Shown: positions 1-8,384, numbered from the stretch's first letter. The stretch: DNA of 64,000 nucleotides from an uncultured bacterium (GCA_905216145.1 CAJMST010000009.1:1-64000), one strand, 5' to 3'. The notes: generated from the letters alone by a model not told the origin. Program-made: numbers and translations.

Positions 1-4
1 CCCA

Positions 5-50
5 TGCGGACTCCAATCTGGACCGGACTCGGTCCAACTTTTTGTCCGCA
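5..50. repeat. Nested inverted repeat at the left window edge
   Basis: TGCGGAC at 5-11 pairs with GTCCGCA at 44-50, and an inner GGACC/GGTCC stem sits near 20-35. It lies downstream of the minus-strand PTS gene. It may be a terminator or a dispersed palindromic element; the edge of the window prevents a decision. Confidence 0.45.
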
Positions 51-65
51 CCCCCCTCGGCAGCC

Positions 66-92
66 GGCAGTTAGGGACAGTCCCCAAGTGCC
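66..92 (-). terminator. Hairpin after the PTS IIA gene
   Basis: GGCA (66-69) pairs with TGCC (89-92) around the palindrome GGGACAGTCCC (74-84). It lies 15 bases past the PTS stop codon. No clear T-run follows, so it may be a small palindromic element rather than a classical terminator. Confidence 0.4.
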
Positions 93-106
93 GACTCAGC
101 CCCACC

Positions 107-571
107 TTAGAAGTGGCGGCGGATGGCGTCGACCATGCCCTGGGGCGTGGTCTGGCCGAGCACGTCGGCTGCGGCATCGGCGTCCATAAAGATGTTCATG
201 AGCGCCTGAAGGGCCTCGACCTGGCCGCCCGGCTCGACGATGCCCAGATTGATGACGATCTGCGCCGGCACCGGAGCGCCCATGCCAGCCATAGTGTTAA
301 ATGTCACGGGCGCGGCGGGCTTCACCACCGCGATATAGGGCTTGGCCACAAACCCCGGATCGGTATGCGGAATGGCAATGTTTGCCGCCGGCATGGCAAG
401 ACCCGTAGGGTAGGCATCCTCGCGCGTGCGAACGGCGTCGAGCCAACCGTCGACAATGTAGCCGCGCGGGGCAAGCTCGCCCTCAAGCCGCGCAAACACC
501 TCGCCCGGCGTCGCACACTCCCAATCAAAAAACACCAGCTCAGGCGTAAACAGCGCTTCGTTATCCGCCAT
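107..571 (-). CDS. PTS sugar transporter subunit IIA (fructose/mannitol-galactitol type)
   Basis: A 154-residue protein of typical size for a stand-alone PTS EIIA of the fructose-mannitol/GatA type. It is cytoplasmic and would carry phosphate from HPr to a sugar-specific IIB. The likely phosphorylated residue is His69, in the motif IPHTD, which is the usual context for the active-site histidine in this family. The start ATG at 569-571 has a purine-rich AGAGAGGTGAGCGT stretch upstream. No IIB or IIC gene is visible; they could lie to the left of the window, because this gene is read leftward. The substrate cannot be told from IIA alone, and a regulatory IIA (PtsN-like) is an alternative. Confidence 0.85.
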   Translation of the reverse strand: MADNEALFTPELVFFDWECATPGEVFARLEGELAPRGYIVDGWLDAVRTREDAYPTGLAMPAANIAIPHTDPGFVAKPYIAVVKPAAPVTFNTMAGMGAPVPAQIVINLGIVEPGGQVEALQALMNIFMDADAAADVLGQTTPQGMVDAIRRHF

Positions 572-590
572 ACGCTCACCTCTCTCATCT

Positions 591-644
591 AGTCACCTGG
601 GACGTTCTTAAACGACTAGTCGTTAAAGAACGTCGCAGGTGACT
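591..644. terminator. Long hairpin downstream of purN
   Basis: Two 25-base arms (591-615 and 620-644) are complementary except at two positions, with a four-base loop, ACTAGT forming the tip. It sits between the stop of purN and the start of the PTS gene, so it probably ends purN transcription. A second, shorter hairpin (GGTGGCCA / TGACCACC) lies at about 658-696. Neither has a strong T-run. Confidence 0.6.
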
Positions 645-723
645 ACCCAAAACAAAGGGTGGCCACGTGCGCCTTGGCGCCAATGACCACCCTGACTACT
701 CGGCTAAATTGTACTGTGCGCCA

Positions 724-1425
724 CTAGCCGCGAGGCGCATCAATTGCGACCTTGCCGCTCTCCAGCACGTGAACGCGACCGTCGGCGAGCATTTGCACGA
801 CCTCGGGATACAGCACATGCTCGATCGCGTGGATGTGCTCCTCGAGTGTGTCGACGTCCCAGCCCTCCTCGACAGCCAGTGCACGCTGGGCGATGATGGG
901 GCCGTTGTCGTAAATCTCGTTGGCAAAGTGCACGGTCACGCCGGTCACCTTGACGCCGCGAGCAAACGCATCGTCAATCGCATGGGCGCCGGTAAAGCTC
1001 GGCAGCAATGCCGGATGCAGGTTGACCACGCGATTGGGAAACGCTGCCAGCAGCGGCGTGTGCACCATGCGCATATAGCCGGCCATGACCACATATTCGC
1101 AGCCGCGCTCGAGCAGCTCATGCGCAATGATCTCGTCAGCCGCGATGGGATCGGCATAGACATCCTTGGACAGCGTGAGTGTCTGGATGCCCGCACGCTC
1201 GGCACGCTGCAGGCCCTTGGCCGAAGGACGGCTCGACACCACAAGTTCAATCGAGGCGTTGAGCTTGCCGGCGGCGATCAGGTCGATCAGCGCCTGCAGG
1301 TTGGTACCCGAACCGCTGATAAGCACGCCAATCTTAAGCGGCTCGGCCGTATCGGTGCCGGTCGGACGGGTGTAGGGTACAAAGCCTAGGCCCTCGGCAG
1401 CAACCATCTGCTCGTTAGCGCTCAT
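724..1425 (-). CDS. purN: Phosphoribosylglycinamide formyltransferase (GAR transformylase)
   Basis: Transfers a formyl group from 10-formyltetrahydrofolate to GAR, the third step of IMP synthesis. The protein is 233 residues from the ATG at 1423-1425; this start overlaps the end of purM by 11 bases and implies translational coupling. The N-terminal KIGVLISGSGTNLQAL motif binds the phosphate of GAR. The catalytic signature NLHPALLPSF with its Asn and His, and a downstream DNGPI segment with the catalytic Asp, are present. There are about 25 extra residues before the core fold compared with E. coli PurN. It is the last gene of a purM-purN unit and is followed by strong hairpins. Confidence 0.95.
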   Translation of the reverse strand: MSANEQMVAAEGLGFVPYTRPTGTDTAEPLKIGVLISGSGTNLQALIDLIAAGKLNASIELVVSSRPSAKGLQRAERAGIQTLTLSKDVYADPIAADEIIAHELLERGCEYVVMAGYMRMVHTPLLAAFPNRVVNLHPALLPSFTGAHAIDDAFARGVKVTGVTVHFANEIYDNGPIIAQRALAVEEGWDVDTLEEHIHAIEHVLYPEVVQMLADGRVHVLESGKVAIDAPRG

Positions 1426-2518
1426 CGGAGTACACGACCTTACCGGAGCCCTCGACGCACTCACCCACGCGGAACGGCTTCTCGCCTAGCGCGACCAGAG
1501 CCTCGGTCACGGCAGCCTCGTCCTCGGGGGCGACGATCAGGCACAGGCCGACGCCCATGTTGAAGGTCTTGCATGCCTCGTTGGGCGCGAGCTCGGCCTG
1601 ACGCGACACGTAGGTGATGACGGGCGGAACGTCCCAGCCCATCTCGGCGCCGTTGCGGGTGACCACGGCGTCGACGTCGTCGGCGAGCGCACGGTTGAGG
1701 TTCTCGGTGATACCGCCGCCGGTGATGTGGGCGATGGCGTGCACGTTAGCGCCGCCGCGCAGCAGCTCCAGAATCGGCTTGACGTAGATGCGCGTAGGGG
1801 CCAGCAGAGCATCGGCCAGCGAAGCACCGCCGAGCTCCTCGAGCGGACGGCTCAGTTCCTCGGCCTTAGCGGCGGCCTCGGGCGTGCCCGGCTTGATGCC
1901 GTCGACACCGATGACCTTGCGCACGAGTGAGTATCCGTTGGAGTGCACGCCGGTGGAGGGCAGGCCCAGGATCACATCGCCGGGGCGAACGTTCGCGGGG
2001 TCGAGCATCTTGGGACGATCGACAACACCCACGGTAAAGCCGGCGAGGTCGTAATCGGCGGGGGCCATGACGCCCGGGTGCTCGGCCATCTCGCCGCCCA
2101 CGAGCGCGCAGCCCGCGAGCTTGCAGCCGTCGGCCACGCCCTTGATGATCTTTGCCATGTGCTCGGCCTCAATGTGACCGATGGCAACGTAATCCAGGAA
2201 GAACAGCGGCTCGGCGCCCGAAGCCAAAATGTCATTGACGCACATGGCGACCAAGTCCTGGCCCACCGTCTCGTGACGGTCCATGATCTGGGCGAGCACG
2301 AGCTTGGTGCCCACGCCGTCGGTGCCGCTGATCAGGATCGGGTCTTCCATATCCTTGAGCGCGGCAGCCGAGAACAGGCCACCAAAGCCACCGATGCCGC
2401 CGATAACCTCGGGGCGGTTGGTGTCCTTGACCATCTGCTTAATAGCGTCGACGGCGCGGCCACCCTCGGCGGTATCGACGCCGGCGTCCTCATACGTCAC
2501 ATGCTTGCTGTCGCTCAT
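1415..2518 (-). CDS. purM: Phosphoribosylformylglycinamidine cyclo-ligase (AIR synthetase)
   Basis: ATP-dependent ring closure of FGAM to aminoimidazole ribonucleotide, the fifth step of purine synthesis. It has 367 residues, slightly longer than the usual 345-350. The N-terminal half shows IGGIGGFGGLF and DGVGTKL, which form the PurM/ThiL/SelD ATP-binding fold. GEMAEHPG and LPSTGVHSNGYSLVR are strong family signatures. The ATG has the upstream purine-rich AGAGGAAGG. It overlaps purN (downstream) by 11 bases. purF lies about 160 bases upstream on the same strand, so the three genes may be one unit or purM may have its own promoter. Confidence 0.96.
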   Translation of the reverse strand: MSDSKHVTYEDAGVDTAEGGRAVDAIKQMVKDTNRPEVIGGIGGFGGLFSAAALKDMEDPILISGTDGVGTKLVLAQIMDRHETVGQDLVAMCVNDILASGAEPLFFLDYVAIGHIEAEHMAKIIKGVADGCKLAGCALVGGEMAEHPGVMAPADYDLAGFTVGVVDRPKMLDPANVRPGDVILGLPSTGVHSNGYSLVRKVIGVDGIKPGTPEAAAKAEELSRPLEELGGASLADALLAPTRIYVKPILELLRGGANVHAIAHITGGGITENLNRALADDVDAVVTRNGAEMGWDVPPVITYVSRQAELAPNEACKTFNMGVGLCLIVAPEDEAAVTEALVALGEKPFRVGECVEGSGKVVYSDER

Positions 2519-2675
2519 CTGAGCCTTCCTCTCCCACTACCGTGGCGCCGCGCGGGCGCCAAACGGTGCTCATAGTTGCGTTCATTTCGGCGCGCGCCAT
2601 AACAGCACGCGCCGTCATATCAACAAAACAGCAGGTAAAACCTACCAGAATAAACCTGTCCCTAAATGGCAGATT
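2519..2675. other. purF-purM spacer
   Basis: A 157-base spacer without an ORF. It holds a TTAGGGACAG-type core on the minus strand (2657-2667) like that near 71-80, and a small CAGGT/ACCTA inverted repeat. No convincing terminator is seen. Confidence 0.4.
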
Positions 2676-4346
2676 TTAGGCCTCGCCGTGCTCCTCTTCC
2701 CAGCTGCGGTCGTCGTATTTCTCGACCACGGCGTCGTCGTCAAAGTGCAACGGCTTGTCCAGGTTGCGGGGCTTAAAGCCCTCCATGAACTTGTCGCGGC
2801 CAAAGCTCTCGGGAATCGCTACGGGGTAGCGTCCGGTAAAGCACGCATCGCAGTAACCGCCCTTGGGCATGACCTTAAGCAGGCCCTCAACCGAAAGGAA
2901 GGCCAGCGAATCGGCGCCAATGTACTCGCAGATCTCATCGACCGTCTTGTTGGCGCTGATAAGCTGCGACTGCACGTCGGTATCGATACCGTAGAAGCAC
3001 GGCCAGATGACCTCGGGCGAGTTGATGCGGATATGAATCTCCTTGGCGCCGGCGTTGCGCAGCATCTTGACGAGCTGCACCATGGTGGTGCCGCGGACGA
3101 TGGAGTCGTCGATGACGACCAGGCGCTTGCCCTCGATGTTGTCGCGCAGCGGGTTGAGTTTCATACGCACGCCCATGGCGCGCAACTCCTGCGTAGGCTC
3201 GATAAACGTGCGGCCCACGTAACGGTTCTTGATAAGGCCCTCGCCAAAGGGAATGCCGCTCTCGTGCGAATACCCCTCCGCGGGCGGCAGGCCGGAGTCA
3301 GGCACGCCGATGACCAGGTCGGCCTCGACGGGCTCCTCATGTGCCAGCTGACGACCCATGTCGTAACGGCAGGCGTAGACGCTCTTGCCGTTCATGATGG
3401 AATCGGGGCGGGCGAAGTAGACCTGCTCAAAGATGCAGTTAGCAGGCTCTTCGGCAGCGGGCACACCCTGCTCGGACACAAGGCCCTCGGCGCTGATGCG
3501 CAAAATCTCACCGGGACGGACGTCGCGGACGTACTCGGCGCCCACAATGTCGAGCGCACAAGTCTCGGAGGCGACGACCCAGCCGCCGGCGCGGGTGACA
3601 CGGGTGGTGGCGTCGACCGTCGCGGCGCCGTCCTGCGACGGCAGCTTCGAAACGGATGCGGCATCGGCCTGGTCCAGGCCCTCGTCCACCAGCTTGCCCA
3701 GCACGAGCGGGCGAATGCCGTGCGGATCGCGGAATGCATAGAGCGCCTGCTCGTTGATGAGCGTCATGGCGTAGCCGCCACGCACGAGCTCCATGGTCTT
3801 GCGAATGCCCTCGCGCAGATGGCCTGTACGCTGAGTAAAGTAGCCGATGAGTTTGGTCGCGACCTCGGAATCCGAGTTGGAGAGGAACGGCACGCCCAGC
3901 TCGATCAGCTGGCGGCGCAGCTCGTCGGTGTTGACGAGGGTGCCGTTGTGCGCGAGCGCGATAATGACGCTATTGATGGTAGAGAGGTGCGGCTGAGAGG
4001 CTTCCCAGCTCTTGGCGCCGGCGGTGCCATAGCGCACATGACCCACGGCCAGCTGACCGGAGAGCGTCGATAAGTCGGCATTGGAGAACACGCGGTCGAG
4101 CAGGCCCAGGTCCTTGCGGACCATAACCGTACCGCCGTCACCAACAGCGATTCCCGCCGATTCTTGGCCACGGTGCTGCAGTGCACGCAGGCCAAAGTAC
4201 GTCAGTCGAGCCACGTCACGATCGGGCGCCCACACACCAAAAACGCCGCATTCCTCATGCAGCTGGTCGGAGTCCGGATCATACGTCGACATGGCGTTCA
4301 CCTGTCCCGCGGCGCGCTCGGCCGCGCGGATGGTTTCTTGAGACAT
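2676..4346 (-). CDS. purF: Amidophosphoribosyltransferase (glutamine PRPP amidotransferase)
   Basis: First committed step of purine synthesis: PRPP plus glutamine to phosphoribosylamine. The 556-residue protein begins with a propeptide of about 32 residues ending at Glu-Glu before the nucleophile Cys33 (EECGVFG), as in B. subtilis-type PurF that is matured by cleavage. The N-terminal class II glutaminase domain is followed by a phosphoribosyltransferase domain with the PRPP loop VIDDSIVRGTT. Conserved cysteines in CIFEQVYFARPDS, CFYGID and CDACF suggest the 4Fe-4S form of the family. The ATG at 4344-4346 is preceded by GAGGGG; Met19 is a possible later start. It is divergent from the membrane-protein gene at 4632. 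Confidence 0.95.
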   Translation of the reverse strand: MSQETIRAAERAAGQVNAMSTYDPDSDQLHEECGVFGVWAPDRDVARLTYFGLRALQHRGQESAGIAVGDGGTVMVRKDLGLLDRVFSNADLSTLSGQLAVGHVRYGTAGAKSWEASQPHLSTINSVIIALAHNGTLVNTDELRRQLIELGVPFLSNSDSEVATKLIGYFTQRTGHLREGIRKTMELVRGGYAMTLINEQALYAFRDPHGIRPLVLGKLVDEGLDQADAASVSKLPSQDGAATVDATTRVTRAGGWVVASETCALDIVGAEYVRDVRPGEILRISAEGLVSEQGVPAAEEPANCIFEQVYFARPDSIMNGKSVYACRYDMGRQLAHEEPVEADLVIGVPDSGLPPAEGYSHESGIPFGEGLIKNRYVGRTFIEPTQELRAMGVRMKLNPLRDNIEGKRLVVIDDSIVRGTTMVQLVKMLRNAGAKEIHIRINSPEVIWPCFYGIDTDVQSQLISANKTVDEICEYIGADSLAFLSVEGLLKVMPKGGYCDACFTGRYPVAIPESFGRDKFMEGFKPRNLDKPLHFDDDAVVEKYDDRSWEEEHGEA

Positions 4347-4631
4347 GGCATCCCCTCAGAGCCTCGTATTTTGGCGTTACCCGCCTTATTATACGCACGG
4401 CGCGACGCGCTCCCCAGCGCATGAGCAGCGCTTTTTAAAAGCCCACCGAGCTAATAATCCGTTTTGCGGCCAAACATTTTATTGGTCTGCCCAGTGCAAG
4501 CGCCCGCGCCCCCATATGGCCGCCGCGTCCACCGTTGGGGATTGCAAAGTTGCAATTGGGACGTTCGTCCTGTCTTTTAGCAGGTCGGCGGCGTATCCTA
4601 GTAACCTAGGACAAAGCGAGAAAGGTTCTGT
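4347..4631. other. Divergent promoter region purF / CmpB-like gene
   Basis: A 285-base divergent intergenic region. It holds a CCTAG-TAAC-CTAGG palindrome (about 4596-4609) and a TTGCAAAGTTGCAA near-palindrome (about 4543-4556) that could be operators. No -35/-10 pair is clear enough to assign. Confidence 0.35.
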
Positions 4632-5861
4632 ATGGATCGAAACGAACTCGACCCCAGCGTCCCCAGCGCCACGGAGGTCAAGAAGATTCCCCTCATCATT
4701 AAAGTGTACGCCGTCCTGTGCATCCTGTCCGGCGTGGGCACACTCCCGTCGGTCGCCGTCTTTATGTGGCAGGTCATCACCGCACTCATTAACGGCAACG
4801 CCGCCGCTAAGCTCGGTGATAACACCCTGGTCGCGGTTGGCCTTATCGTCGCCGGCATTATGCTCTCGGCGGCAAGCGCGATCATCTTAATCGTCTTTGG
4901 CCTGGACCTCATCAAGGACCAGCGGCGCAATGCCGCCCGCCTGTCTTACGTCCTCATCGCATTGACCGTCGTGGAGCTTTTAGTTGACGTGATGCTCCAG
5001 GGTATCGGACCCTTCCTGCTGCGCCCCGCCATTCAGCTCGGTATCCTCATTGCGCTGTCGGCCACCGTCGACCCCACGCTACGCCAGGAGCGCGAACTGC
5101 AGCGCCGTCTGCAAGAGATGCTCGACCGCGATGCCGCCGCCGAGGGGATGCTCGGCCGCGACGAAACCGGCGAGGGCTACATCAAGCTCAACTACTTCAA
5201 CCTGTTCTGGGTATTCTTCGTCTGCAGCGTGTTAGGTCTCATTCTCGAGGAAGTCTGGCATATGGTCGTCGTCGATCCCGGCGTCTATCAGGACCGGGCC
5301 GGTATGCTATTTGGCCCCTTTAGCCCCATCTACGGATTTGGCGCGGTGCTCATGACCATGGCGCTCAACCGCTTCTATAAAAAGAATCCTCTGATCATTT
5401 TCCTGGTAAGTGCCCTGATCGGCGGCGCTTTCGAGGTGTTTGTAGGCTGGTTTATGCAGACCTCATTTGGCGTGGTGTCGTGGAGCTACTCGCACATGAA
5501 ACTGTTCGGCATGCCCGACCCACTCGCCGTCCTTACGGGCGGACGCACCTGCACGGGCTTTGCCTGCCTGTGGGGCCTGGGTGGCCTTATCTGGATCAAG
5601 CTGCTGCTGCCGAGGCTGCTCAAGCTCATCAACATGATTCCGTGGGAGAGTCGCTACTCGGCTACCGTCATCTTTACCGTCATTATGCTGGTCGACGGCG
5701 TCATGACGCTGCAGTCGCTCGACTACTGGTACCAGCGCGTCAACGGCACGGAGCCGGATATTCCCGTCGCGCAGTTCTACGGCAAGTATTTCGATAACGA
5801 CTACATGGAGAACCGCTTCCAGAGCATGACCATGAGCCCCAAGGATGCGACGCGCGTGTAG
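4632..5861 (+). CDS. Multispanning membrane protein with C-terminal CmpB-like (PF06541-type) domain
   Basis: A 409-residue membrane protein. The N-terminal third has about four hydrophobic helices, followed by a charged cytoplasmic stretch (about residues 150-185: RQERELQRRLQEMLDRD and on). The C-terminal half resembles the putative ABC-transporter type IV / CmpB family: LLFGPFSPIYGFGAV-like, a conserved Glu in GGAFEVFVGW, WSYSH and GGRTC. That family is common in Coriobacteria and Clostridia and has no settled function, and no ATPase gene is adjacent. The ATG is preceded by GAGAAAGG. The gene stands alone on the plus strand and ends in a strong bidirectional terminator. Transport function is not shown by the sequence. 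Confidence 0.8.
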   Translation: MDRNELDPSVPSATEVKKIPLIIKVYAVLCILSGVGTLPSVAVFMWQVITALINGNAAAKLGDNTLVAVGLIVAGIMLSAASAIILIVFGLDLIKDQRRNAARLSYVLIALTVVELLVDVMLQGIGPFLLRPAIQLGILIALSATVDPTLRQERELQRRLQEMLDRDAAAEGMLGRDETGEGYIKLNYFNLFWVFFVCSVLGLILEEVWHMVVVDPGVYQDRAGMLFGPFSPIYGFGAVLMTMALNRFYKKNPLIIFLVSALIGGAFEVFVGWFMQTSFGVVSWSYSHMKLFGMPDPLAVLTGGRTCTGFACLWGLGGLIWIKLLLPRLLKLINMIPWESRYSATVIFTVIMLVDGVMTLQSLDYWYQRVNGTEPDIPVAQFYGKYFDNDYMENRFQSMTMSPKDATRV

Positions 5862-5884
5862 CGCCAACCGCGCCCAAAACGCAA

Positions 5885-5923
5885 AATGCCCGCCGGTATC
5901 ACACGTACCGGCGGGCATTTTTA
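5885..5923 (+). terminator. Strong hairpin terminator
   Basis: A 14-base perfect stem (5885-5898 with 5906-5919) with loop TCACACG is followed by TTTTT. It ends the CmpB-like gene, and the A-rich left side allows use from the MoaE-like gene on the other strand. Confidence 0.85.
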
Positions 5924-5951
5924 TAAACGAGCCTTCTATCGACGCAAGCCT

Positions 5952-6371
5952 CTACGCCTCGCGCTCGACCTCACTCACGCATTCATTCTTGATGGTGCCA
6001 ACGAGCGCCTGCAGCGCATCGACCACGTGCGGGCGAATGTCCCCGCCGATGAGCACGAGCATGATGTCGTCACCTACGGCAAGCTCGCCGCTTGCCAGCC
6101 ACACGCGCACATAGCCGACACCCGGCATCGCGCGCGTCGCCTCGATGGCGGCCTGTACCTTGCTGGCGTCGTAGCCAAACACCATGCCGCCCACCTTGTG
6201 GCCCGGCGCCACGCCATCGGTCTCGACACCGCGCGCCTCGGCCTTGGGCGTCGCGCGCACCACACCGTTATGTGTCAGATACATACCGCACGCAGGTGCC
6301 GACGAATCGGCCTTGGCCTCGCGCAGCCAAGCATCAACCGAAGGCATCATTTTGCCATTCTCGAGCATCAT
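5952..6371 (-). CDS. MoaE-like protein (molybdopterin synthase large-subunit fold)
   Basis: A 139-residue protein that resembles MoaE. HNGVVR recalls the TGxVR segment, YDASKVQAAIEATRAMPG the helix after it, and VRVWLASGELAVGDDIMLV the conserved HRxGxLxxGD region; a late KNE recalls the catalytic Lys region. The usual His of the HRxG motif is replaced (VRVW), and no MoaD or other cofactor gene is near, so the classical role of sulphur transfer to precursor Z is uncertain. Two adjacent ATG codons follow AAGGGAG; the second (6366-6368) has the better spacing. It follows the sortase gene by 64 bases. Confidence 0.6.
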   Translation of the reverse strand: MMLENGKMMPSVDAWLREAKADSSAPACGMYLTHNGVVRATPKAEARGVETDGVAPGHKVGGMVFGYDASKVQAAIEATRAMPGVGYVRVWLASGELAVGDDIMLVLIGGDIRPHVVDALQALVGTIKNECVSEVEREA

Positions 6372-6435
6372 TTCTCCCTTACCGTCGTCGAGTAGCCAAT
6401 TTGGAACGGGGCTTTTTTAGCTACTTTCGAACAAC

Positions 6436-7440
6436 TTATTCCTCGACCGGCGTGAGCACCATGACAGCACGCGTGTTGCTCAGCGATAACGAACGACAGG
6501 TCACAAGCGTCACGACCTTGGTTGCCGAAGCGGCACGATCGGTGGCATCGCTCGCCACGGCAGAGGCACCGTCGAGCATCTCGGACAGGTAGTTCTTGAG
6601 CCCGTCATCGCCCTCAAAATTGGGCGTGCGCGCCTTGGAGTACGTATCCTCAACGACCTTGGTCGCCAGCGGACGCAGCTTATACGTAGCATCCCGTGTG
6701 ATGTAGTACACATATTCAATGCTATCGAACGTTGCCTGGTCAGTCGTATCCGAAATCACGTTGAACATCGACCCATCGTTCATATGGTGGCCGTAGATCG
6801 TGGTCTGCTGGTCAACCATTCCCGGCGCGGTGTCATCGCTATCCAGGAAAATGGCCCCAGATGCATTGGCCGTACCGTCGAACAGCGTGTTGAGGTATTT
6901 GGAGTTGTTGTTGGTCTGCACCACGGGATAGTTGATGTTGGTTCCCGGCACATAAATCCAACCCACAATCTCGGGGTTTGTCTGAGCAAGCGCATCGAAG
7001 TCGATAGTCGGCACGCCGCTGGCGTCCTTATCGCTTACATATTGCTTCTCGATTTTCTGATACGACTCGCTCGCCTGCTTGTAGCCAATCTGTGCATTGA
7101 TAAAGATGGCAGCGGCGGCAACAATCAGACCGATGCCGATGATGATGAGCAGAATGGGAATAATGGAGCGGCGCTTTTTGCGCGGCGGCTCAGTGTAGCT
7201 GGACGGAGCAGCGCCCGACTGTTTCGTAGAACGCGATTCTTTCTTGGCCGTATCATACGACGAAGGGCGATATGCAGCTGGCGTATCCTGGCGATGATGG
7301 GACATCGGCGTTACGGGACGCGGCGCGCGCGGCTGCTGAGGAGAGGATGTCCGACCCTGCTGTGCCGCATGGGCAGCACCCGGCTTCGACGGATCGGGAA
7401 TCTGAGAAGCCTTGAATCGTTTTCCCTGATAATCGGACAT
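6436..7440 (-). CDS. Class B-type sortase
   Basis: A 334-residue membrane-anchored transpeptidase that would attach surface proteins to the cell wall. A long basic, Pro/Gln/Ser-rich N-terminal tail (residues 1-90) precedes one membrane helix (about 92-115), then the sortase barrel. The catalytic triad is visible: His218 in IYGHHMNDGSMF, Cys315 in TLVTC and Arg324 in SNTRAVMV. GHHMNDGSMF is typical of class B. The ATG at 7438-7440 follows AAGGAGAGCC. The gene lies 35 bases after purE with no substrate gene beside it. The only sorting-signal proteins in the window are 20 kb away (27.4-32.8 kb) and end in MPSTG and LPEAG. Confidence 0.9.
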   Translation of the reverse strand: MSDYQGKRFKASQIPDPSKPGAAHAAQQGRTSSPQQPRAPRPVTPMSHHRQDTPAAYRPSSYDTAKKESRSTKQSGAAPSSYTEPPRKKRRSIIPILLIIIGIGLIVAAAAIFINAQIGYKQASESYQKIEKQYVSDKDASGVPTIDFDALAQTNPEIVGWIYVPGTNINYPVVQTNNNSKYLNTLFDGTANASGAIFLDSDDTAPGMVDQQTTIYGHHMNDGSMFNVISDTTDQATFDSIEYVYYITRDATYKLRPLATKVVEDTYSKARTPNFEGDDGLKNYLSEMLDGASAVASDATDRAASATKVVTLVTCRSLSLSNTRAVMVLTPVEE

Positions 7441-7475
7441 GGCTCTCCTTATACTGCGGTGAAACGGCGGAACGC

Positions 7476-7940
7476 CTAGGCGTCGGCCATCTCCTGCTTC
7501 ATCTTCTCGATAACCTTGCGGTACTCGGGGTCGCATGCGCCCAGAATCTGCGTGGCATAAATGGCGGCGTTCTTGGCACCGTTGATGGCAACGCAGGCCA
7601 CGGGCACGCCCGAAGGCATCTGCACCATCGACAGCAGCGAATCCATACCGCCCAGGTCACTCGTCTTCATAGGCACACCGATAACCGGCAGCGGCGTAAA
7701 GGCAGCCACGACACCACCCAGGTGAGCGGCCTTGCCGGCGGCGGCGATAATCACTTTGATACCGCGATCGGCGGCAGTCGAGGCCCACTCGTGGACCTTC
7801 GCCGGCGTGCGGTGTGCGCTCGCAATGACGAGCTCATAGGGCACACCAAGCGCCTCGAGCTCGGCGGTGCAGCCTTCCATAACGCCCAGATCGGACTTGG
7901 AACCCATGATGATCCCGACGACCGGCTTTTGATCTGCCAT
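7476..7940 (-). CDS. purE: N5-carboxyaminoimidazole ribonucleotide mutase
   Basis: Class I PurE converts N5-CAIR to CAIR in purine synthesis. It has 154 residues, near the family's usual 160. The phosphate-binding loop GSKSD (13-17) and the catalytic-site motif SAHRTP with His43 are present, as are GAAHL-like AAGKAAHL and the G-V-P-x-K-TSDLGGMDSLLS segment. The ATG at 7938-7940 sits 9 bases after AGGAGG; a TTG two codons upstream is too close. No purK is visible in the window. It lies downstream of carB, separated by a 440-base region of palindromes, so it probably has its own promoter. Confidence 0.95.
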   Translation of the reverse strand: MADQKPVVGIIMGSKSDLGVMEGCTAELEALGVPYELVIASAHRTPAKVHEWASTAADRGIKVIIAAAGKAAHLGGVVAAFTPLPVIGVPMKTSDLGGMDSLLSMVQMPSGVPVACVAINGAKNAAIYATQILGACDPEYRKVIEKMKQEMADA

Positions 7941-8026
7941 AAACAAAGACCTCCTGTTGAGAGCGGCGACGCGGCGGATCCGCGACCCTTAACTACTGAG
8001 AGTAGTATAGCTGCTCCCGTCCCTGC

Positions 8027-8131
8027 GGTCCCCGGGTGCCCCGCGTCGAGCTGGGTTTTTATCTTCGCTCCCCTTGCTTCGCAAAGTCGCTCAGACAATA
8101 AACCCAGCCCGCCGCGGGGCACCCGGGGACC
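8027..8131. repeat. GC-rich inverted-repeat element A
   Basis: A perfect 19-base outer stem (8027-8045 with 8113-8131) encloses a second stem, GCTGGGTTT (8050-8058) with AAACCCAGC (8100-8108). The loop contains CTTCGCTCC and AGTCGCTCAG. The same loop words occur on the opposite strand in the element at 8282-8372 although the stems differ. Confidence 0.85.
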
Positions 8132-8172
8132 TACCGGGAATTGCCATGACATACGTTGGCTGAAATATTAAC

Positions 8173-8208
8173 GTGGGATCCGCCGTTCGAACGAACGGCG
8201 GATCCCAC
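8173..8208 (-). terminator. Perfect 16-bp hairpin, likely carAB terminator
   Basis: Arms 8173-8188 and 8193-8208 are perfectly complementary with loop GAAC. On the minus strand GTTAATATTTC follows; on the plus strand ACTCACTTTTTATT follows. It may end carB transcription after the element at 8282-8372, but the T-run is poor on the minus strand. Confidence 0.55.
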
Positions 8209-8281
8209 ACTCACTTTTTATTCAGCCCTAGTCATCGCGCAAAGCCCCTTTGGCAGCACACGGTGCAACCGAGTCACCGCA

Positions 8282-8372
8282 GGCCGGGGCGGGAGGGGCC
8301 GAGTTTCCTCCTGAGCGACTCTGCTTGCAGCCGGAGCGAAAGGGGGAAATCTCGGCCCCTCCCGCCCCGGCC
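8282..8372. repeat. GC-rich inverted-repeat element C
   Basis: A perfect 22-base stem (8282-8303 with 8351-8372) starts 12 bases beyond the carB stop codon. The loop (8304-8350) contains CTGAGCGACT and GGAGCGAA, the complements of the loop words in the element at 8027-8131. Confidence 0.85.
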
Positions 8373-8384
8373 GGACAGGTCACA

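Larger units (their letters stand above)
7941..8384. other. carB-purE intergenic region rich in palindromes
   Basis: A 444-base gap with no supported gene. It contains three separate long inverted repeats, at 8027-8131, 8173-8208 and 8282-8372, described individually. A candidate purE promoter was not found with confidence. Confidence 0.6.

Noticed and set aside
8173..8208. Long palindrome as a possible recombination or operator site
   Set aside because: Position just after the carB region fits a terminator-like hairpin better; no second copy seen in the window.
8027..8372. CRISPR-like repeats in the carB-purE gap
   Set aside because: There are only two related loops in opposite orientation, no direct repeats of constant length and no cas genes.
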